The notes under the pieces were generated by a model. The model had not been told where the DNA came from. It saw only the letters and a list, made by a program, of their open reading frames with translations, and did not search any database. From Edwardiiplasma whartonense (lineage in GTDB: Bacteria > Bacillota_I > Bacilli_A > Mycoplasmatales > Mycoplasmataceae), in assembly GCF_023566315.1 (NCBI RefSeq), contig NZ_JAKNSU010000001.1: DNA of 64,000 bases; one strand, given 5' to 3'. How positions within the stretch are numbered: the first letter of the stretch is position 1; every line of letters begins with the position of its first letter. The position numbers and the translations under genes are program-made. Below are positions 58,169 to 64,000 of the stretch, in pieces.

Positions 58169-59684
58169 AACGCTTCGCTCCATAACTATTTAATTCTTCA
58201 ACTGAAGAGCGGTGGTTGATTCTGGCTTGTAAATCTGTTTTTAATAAACGTTTAGCATTTGCTCTGGCTTCGTTAATGTTTAAAGTATCAGCAAAGTAAA
58301 GTTTCATACTAAAAAAAGAAACTAACGTCATTGCAATCAAAAGTCCACACATTACAGACAACAGAATCACTACAACCCTTCCGCCCTCGTTGTTATATTG
58401 GTTAATTTTATCTACATCAAGAGTGGAATCTTTTCAAATCGATTGATAAACGTTAAAGATTCCTACCCCTCCTAATTTTAATGCTTTAATAACTGTATTG
58501 ATAATAAATTGAGCAAAAGTTTGAGCAGCACTCACTAAACCAGTAGCAGGAATTCCTTGGGTTCGGTAATTCCATAAAATTGCCATAGCAAAACAAGCGT
58601 AGAAAATTTGTGCACTACCCATCCCTAAAAAGAAGTTAAAGATTAAATAAACAATCGGTTCATCAGCAAAAAGACTGACAATCAAAGCCGCAAAGCAAAT
58701 TCCAATACTATTGATAATTAAACTTCGAAAGCCAAACTTTTCAATGAAGAACTTGTAAATTAAATATCCAAACAAAAACTGAGGGGCAACAAAGAAAACT
58801 TGATAAGTACGTAAAAAAGCACTTATCCTCATCAGGTTGAAATTAGTCCGGTTCAACAACCTGGTAGTAAGGTATGTTGTGATTAAATCTGACTGGGTGG
58901 TAGCAAAAATTAAACTAAAAGCAAAGACAACCCCGATTAACCAAACAAGAATTTTCCAGTTAAACTGAGGTAATTCAGCAAGAAGCCGATCATCTAAATC
59001 ACTGACATAATGGACATCTTCTTTAAAATTGACAAGCGAAAATAACGCACTTAAAACTAGGAAAAAACTTGTTAAACTATAAAGAACAACATGGTTATAA
59101 CCAGATTTTTGCTGGGTTAAATTAATTTCTAATCCTGCTAAATAACTACCAAAAAAAGTACCAAATAAAATAAAAACCGAAATCACAGTCACACTCAAAG
59201 TGGGAGCAGCTCGATAATAAAACTGTTCATTTTCAAACAAGAAAAATAACGAATTTGCTGAAAGTGCAAGAGCTAAAAATAAGGCAATGACTACAAACAG
59301 AGCAATCGAAGAACCATTTTTATTAACAAAGGTAAAAATTGTTGCTAAAAAGAGCATTATTCCTGCAAAGTACATTCACACCCGACGATGATGAATCTTT
59401 CCGGTTAAAAAAGTTGCTAAGGGTTTAAGAAACACTAAAAAGAGAGAGTTTGTTCCAAAAAAGAGTAAGGTTATCTGTACTGGTGTAGAAAAAACTTTTC
59501 ACCCCAACTGGGCGGTGTTTCATTGGATAATAATCCCACAAGCAACCCAAAAAAGAATCGTTTCAACTCCAAAAGCAATTCACTTCAAACTTAAGCGCTC
59601 TTTATAAATAACAAAAATAATGCTAAGAAAACCAAAAAGTACCAACAAGGGGTCAAGTAAATACAAATCTCAGTTTTGCGCCAC
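58149..59684 (-). CDS. MFS-like transporter
   Basis: A 511-residue protein with about 12 membrane segments and a ~45-residue cytoplasmic C-tail. Start GTG 59684 has AAGGAGG 6 bases upstream. Loops such as LKPLATFLTGKIHHRRVWMY (between early helices) have the MFS look of a basic turn, and a large central loop (FKEDVHYVSDLDDRLL) separates the halves. Many TGA codons read as Trp. The substrate is not predictable. The stop lies inside the next gene. Confidence 0.72.
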
Positions 59685-59753
59685 ACTTAACCTCCTTGAG
59701 TTAAAGTCTCAATTAACAACTAATAATTTTATTTTACCCTAATCATTAAGAAA

Positions 59754-61433
59754 TTACATTTCTTCAATTACATCAAGACCAATTAAAGCAAAAGCGTTAG
59801 TTAAAACTTGTAAGACACTCACAATTAAACCCAAGCGAACCTTAGTTAGTTCCAACTGACTGATATCAATGATTTTAAATTCAGCATAATAAGAATGAAA
59901 CTGGCGAGCAACTACCTGGATGTAGTCAGTAATTAAGTGGGGAGAACGTTGTTTTGTCGCTTGTTTAACCACTTCTTGAAAATTATCTAAAGTAATTAAC
60001 AGGGTAGTTTCTTTTTCTTCTTTTAATAAAGCAGTTTGATTAAAGTCTGGTGCTAAATCACGATCATTAGCTTGTTGAAGAATAGAGTGTAATCTAGCAG
60101 TGGCGTATTGAGCATAATAAACCGGATTAGAAGCGTTCTTTTGTTGAACCAAGTCGATATCCAAATCCATATGCGAATTAGCATCTTTAGCAGCAAGCAT
60201 ATAACGAAGGGCATCTTTACCAATCATTTCGACTAAGTCAATCATTCAAATTGCGGTTCCTTTTCGTTTTGACATTTTAAATTCAGTACCATTTTTAATA
60301 ACTCGAACCATTTGAATCATCTGAATTTCTAAAATATCAGGATCGTTACCCAATCATGTTAACCCTGCTTTCATCCGCGCAATATACCCGTGGTGATCAC
60401 CACCTCAGACATTAATTAGTTTATTTGCTTTGGTACGGTTAATTCGAACGTTGTGAGAAGCTAAATCTGGAGTGAGATAAGTATAAGTCTTACCATCACT
60501 TTTAACCAATACTCGGTCTTTGTCATCCCCATACTGAGTTGTTTTTAAGAACAGGGCTCCTTCTTGATAATAAGTCGCTTTTTTTTGTTCATAAAGTGCC
60601 AAGACTTTTTCAATTTCGTGGTCGTCATACATTTTTTGCTCACTATTGTAATAACCAATTTCTACACCAATACTTTTTAATTGACTTTTGATAATTTCTA
60701 AAAAATAAGCAGTCGCTTTTTTGCGGAAGATTTCATTTACTTTTTCATCATCAATTTGGTTACTGGTAAAAGTGACATCTTTAAACTTATCACCATACTC
60801 TTCGACTAATCGATGAGCTACTAATTCATAACCTTCACCTTTATAAGTTTCTTCAGGTAAAGAAGTTTTAATCCCTAGCTGATTTAAATAATAAACAAAA
60901 ACCGTTACTGCTAAAATGTTAATTTGGTTTCCCGCATCATTGACATAGTATTCAGTCAAAACATCATAACCAGTAAATTCAAATAAACGTTTTAAAGAAT
61001 CTCCAATCACTGCATTTCTAGCATGACCAACGTGCAAATAACCAGTCGGATTAACTGAAACTTCTTCAAGACTAACAATTTGGTGATTCTTTTCTACTCT
61101 TCCATAATCAAGTTTTGCAGTATTGATTTGACCAGTAACTTTTGAAAGATAACTCGGATTAAAAGTAACATTAATAAATCCTGGTCCAGCAATACTAATA
61201 TCAGCAAAGACTTCTTGATAATCAGCTAAAAGTTGATCACGAAATTCTGATGCTAAAACTTGAGGAGCAACACGTTTTTTCTTGGCGTTTGTTAAAGCAA
61301 CCGTAGTTGAAAAATGAGCATCAATGCCAGTTTTATTTAATTCGATTTGAGGGCGGGGTTCATCAATCCCAAGTTTAGTTGCAGTTTTGATCAGCATCTC
61401 TTTAAAGTTTTGGTAAATTGTTTTGGTAGTCAT
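59754..61433 (-). CDS. argS: Arginyl-tRNA synthetase
   Basis: Charges tRNA-Arg. The 559-residue class I enzyme has the N-terminal Arg-specific domain, the HIGH motif as HVGHARNAVIGDSL, the lid with LTPDLASHNVRI, the KMSKS motif as FKMSKRKGTA and the all-helical anticodon domain ending ALIGLDVIEEM. TGA codons at 60405 and nearby read as Trp. A terminator hairpin separates it from frr upstream. Confidence 0.97.
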
Positions 61434-61473
61434 TGCTTTTTCACTCTCTTTTCTTTTAATTTTAAACCAGAAA

Positions 61474-61505
61474 ACAAAAAGAACATTGTTCTTTTCGACA
61501 ATGTC
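61474..61505 (-). terminator. Terminator-like hairpin between frr and argS
   Basis: Stem ACATTGT/ACAATGT (61483-61489, 61498-61504), 8-base loop, then TCTTTTTGTTTTC on the minus strand. It lies ~165 bases past the frr stop and ~40 before argS, so it may end the pyrH-frr message or attenuate argS. Confidence 0.7.
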
Positions 61506-61672
61506 TTCTTGCTTATTTTTTCTTTGATGCTTACTAATTTTTTATACCAACCATCAGCAAGAAGCAGGGGTGGTTAAACTCTTGGTTTAATTACCGCCAT
61601 TTTGATAAACACTTGAAGTAGTTACCAGTTTAGAATCTTATATGAATTCTGCTTAACACCTTCTTTTGAAGG
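61506..61672. other. Structured 167-base gap between frr and argS
   Basis: No reading frame is visible. The core is a hairpin with stem TTAAAC/GTTTAA (61574-61579 and 61585-61590), extended by GGTGG-type pairs to about 61565-61598. On its 5' side (minus) lie two further small hairpins, one overlapping the frr stop (CCTTC/GAAGG). It may be a small RNA or an argS leader; no known family fits. Confidence 0.5.
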
Positions 61673-62224
61673 TTAAATTGTCATTAATTCTTTTTCTTTT
61701 TGTTTTGCTAATTGATCAAGTTGTTTGATTGCTTCATCAGTTCAAGTTTGAACATCTTTTTCAAATCCTTTGAGAACATCTTCAGAAATTTCACTATTCT
61801 TTTTCACTTGGTCAAGTGCACTACGACGATTATTGCGAATTCTTACTTTAAAGTTTTCTAACTCCTTGTACATCTTTTTCACAATATCTTTACGAATGTC
61901 TTCAGTTAAACTCGGAATATTAATCCGAATAATTTCTCCATCCAAAATTGGATTAAATCCTAAATCGGCACGATTAATTCCTTGAATAATGTTGTCAACT
62001 TGGGATTTGTCATAAGGTTTAACTACTAATAATTGTGGTTCTGGGGCACCAACTGAAGCAGTTTGGTTAATTGGAGTTAAAACACCATAAGCTTCAACCA
62101 TCACGCTACTTAACATATTAGCATTTGCTCTTCCTGTCCGAATTTGATTCAAGTGTTGTTTAAACCCTTGAATTGTGTCTTCCATTGCGTGCTTAGTTTG
62201 CACTGTTGTCTCTTCGATACTCAT
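61673..62224 (-). CDS. frr: Ribosome recycling factor
   Basis: Splits post-termination ribosomes with EF-G. The 183-residue protein has the family motifs FKQHLNQIRTGRANANML, then YGVLTPINQTASVGAPEPQ and VRIRNNRRSALDQVKK. One TGA gives Trp near residue 161. It lies 11 bases after pyrH, the standard pair. Confidence 0.97.
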
Positions 62225-62235
62225 CTCATTAATTC

Positions 62236-62946
62236 CTATTCTTCAATAATTGTTGAAGTTAAACTTCCTTGAATAATCTTAGTCAGACTATCTGGTTGTT
62301 GCATATCAAACACAACAATTTTCATTTTTGCTTGTTTAGCCATCAAAGCAGCACTTTGATCCATCACATGTAAGTTTTTAGCAATGATATCATCATAAGA
62401 TAACTTAGTAAAAAGTTTCGCCTCAGGGTTTTGTTTGGGATCAGAGTCATAAACACCACTTACCCCGTTTTTGGCCATCAAAATCGCATCAGCTTTAACT
62501 TCAATACCTCGAATTATCGCAGTAGTATCAGTTGTGAAATAAGCATATCCAGTTCCACTAGCAAAAATGACAATATAACCCTGAGCTAACAAATCTCGTG
62601 CTTCATAAAAATTATAATCCTTGGTTAAGTTTTCAATCTTTAAAGCAGAATAAACGACTACTTTAGCATAACCCTTCTGGTTAATAACTGCTTGCAAGGC
62701 CAAAGCATTCATGACTGTTGCCATCATTCCCATATAGTCACCGCTGATTTGTTCGATACCTAACTCATCTGATAATTTTCCTCTTCAGATGTTTCCTCCA
62801 CCAACAACAATTCCTAATTGTAAGCCATCTTTAACCATCGAAATTAATTGGTCAGCAGTTTGGTTAAGTTTTTGACCATCATAAATATTATCTTGATCTT
62901 TCAAAGCCTCCCCACTTAACTTTAGTAAAACCCGTTGATATTTCAA
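62236..62946 (-). CDS. pyrH: Uridylate kinase
   Basis: Phosphorylates UMP. The 236-residue protein starts at TTG 62946 (KYQRVLLKLSGEAL) with AGGA 7 bases upstream; no ATG gives the full domain. It has VVGGGNIWRGK (Trp from TGA), GDYMGMMATVMNALALQ, FASGTGYAYFTTDTTA and VSGVYDSDPKQNPEAKLF. Co-transcribed with frr. Confidence 0.96.
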
Positions 62947-62991
62947 AACTTAATCCTCGCCTTCTTTCCCTTGATTATAAAAAAAATAACT

Positions 62992-63966
62992 TTACTTGTA
63001 AATTGAATAATCCATTTTATAACGCTTCTTTTTTTGATCATAACGTTTTTTCAAGACTTCTAAGCGTGAAAAGATCATTTCACCAATTAAACCAACACAA
63101 AGAAAATCAAAAAAAGTATTTAAACCATTAATCATTAAAGAATATAAAAATAAAGGAAAACCAGGGTAAGTGAAGTTTTGATAAAACAATACCCCGCCAA
63201 TTACTCTAGATAAGTAAATTCCTAAATAAGGTAAAATGAAGAAAGTAATTCATTTACTTCGTGATGGCTTTGTCTGGTTAAAATAAACAATCGTTGCTAA
63301 ACTAACCATTAAATTAGGAATTAAATAATCAAAACTAAACTGGAAGAAGTTAATAAAAAAGGTTGAAGGAAAGAATAAGAGCGAACTGCCACTTAATAAT
63401 CCGGTAAGAAAAGTCTTAGCAAAAGAATTGGTAAGATAGGTTACAAAAAATAAGGTTAAATATTCAAAACTAAAACTAAGAAAAACTGTAGGTACCATTC
63501 CTAATAATTGTTTAAAAAGTAAAACTAAAAGAAGATAAACTGCATAACTTAAAGCGATAATTAAAAAATCATAAGTCGTTCACTTTTGGCGAGATCAGCT
63601 AAAAAAGTGATGAGAAAAACTATAAATTAAGATATTGACTATTTCATAAAAATTAAAACTAATACAAGCATAAAAAAGTCGCTCTTTTCAAGCATTTCAG
63701 GAATAATTAAGACTGAAAAGACTAATCATAAGTAATGCTAAATAAACTAAAGTGGCAAAAACTTCTACCACCAATCATAAAATAAAGACGGTTATTTGAC
63801 CATTAATTTTTAAATTAGTGCTAAAGCGAAGGTTTAAAAAAATTACGCCAAAAACAAAAGCACTACCAATTCCCAGTGTTCAAAGTATTGAATAAATGAA
63901 AAACGCTTTGCGTTTTTGTTCAAAAATTTGAAAAATTTTTTCTCTTTGATTAAACATTTTACTCAT
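62992..63966 (-). CDS. Multi-spanning membrane protein, unknown
   Basis: A 324-residue protein with about eight membrane segments, very rich in Phe, Leu and Tyr (for example FVFGVIFLNLRF, VYLLLVLLFKQLLG). Many TGA codons read as Trp. The basic N-tail (MSKMFNQREKIFQIFEQKRK) is cytoplasmic. The ATG lies 4 bases after AGGAG and overlaps the stop of the gene upstream by 8 bases. The overall look (basic N-tail, compact bundle, no long loops) is compatible with a transporter component, but no family is recognised. Confidence 0.7.
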
Positions 63967-64000
63967 CTAACTCCTGACATAATCGCATTTTTAACCAGAG
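63959..64000 (-). CDS. C-terminal end of a gene cut by the window
   Basis: An open frame enters from the right edge and ends LWLKMRLCQELDE at a TAA. The stop overlaps the next gene's start (ATGAGTAA), typical of coupled genes in this genome. Too short to identify. Confidence 0.45.
   Translation of the reverse strand, partial: LWLKMRLCQELDE

Noticed and set aside
61553..61600. SRP (4.5S-type) RNA suggested by ATCAGCAAGAAGCAG on the plus strand
   Set aside because: The GGAA tetraloop and its closing stem are missing between the two conserved sides.
61506..61672. T-box leader for argS
   Set aside because: The TGGTACCGCG-type T-box core is absent on the minus strand; a GGGTGG-like string occurs only on the opposite strand.

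Overview
The window is from a wall-less bacterium of the class Mollicutes, most likely the order Entomoplasmatales (Spiroplasma or a close relative). Three things show this. The DNA is AT-rich. UGA is read as tryptophan: fmt, mnmA, clpB, nadE, obgE, recA, guaA, argS, der, rny and many others stay intact only if in-frame TGA codons are sense. The lipoproteins carry the spiroplasma-style signal ending VVAC. Almost every gene is on the minus strand; only recU and ppa are on the plus strand.

Layout. 1-5.5 kb: efp (cut by the window edge), fmt, a two-nuclease DUF2779 protein, a single-pass membrane protein and mnmA. 5.6-12.6 kb: the heat-shock block hrcA-grpE-dnaK-dnaJ and clpB, each unit headed by a CIRCE operator. 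12.6-19.6 kb: unknown and membrane proteins, nadE, obgE, a small CxxC protein, tRNA-Arg and a 548-residue unknown. 19.6-24.6 kb: two adjacent ABC-exporter half-transporters, a short DprA and an SSB paralogue. 24.6-32.2 kb: a conserved translation and SRP block (rnhB, rbgA, rplS, trmD, rimM, rpsP, rlmH, ffh, a PH-domain protein, rny). 32.5-41.0 kb: five lipoprotein-type genes built from two repeated domain families, wrapped around recA, cinA and the RNase P RNA, with about 0.9 kb of DNA in which I find no gene. 41-46 kb: divIVA/gpsB, recU, dnaD, hup, gpsA, der, cmk. 46-50 kb: a tail-anchored coiled coil, two ECF S-component-like membrane proteins, ppa and a membrane protein. 50-56.8 kb: yebC, a deoxynucleoside kinase, rluB, scpB, scpA, guaB, guaA. 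56.9-64 kb: membrane and unknown proteins, an MFS-like transporter, argS, frr, pyrH, a multi-spanning membrane protein and the last codons of another gene.

How it fits together. Most of the window is core information processing in gene orders shared with Firmicutes (ffh-rpsP-rimM-trmD-rplS-rbgA-rnhB, cmk-der-gpsA-hup, scpA-scpB-rluB, pyrH-frr). The accessory signal is the lipoprotein locus. One lipoprotein gene sits between recA and rny, which are close neighbours in Bacillus. Two of the genes contain near-identical internal tandem repeats. One protein joins both domain families. One has lost its lipidation cysteine. This pattern fits a surface-antigen locus that diversifies by repeat expansion and module shuffling. 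Other accessory signals are guanine tracts inside two membrane-protein genes, a 14-base T tract in a promoter spacer, and a terminator-like hairpin in the guaA leader.
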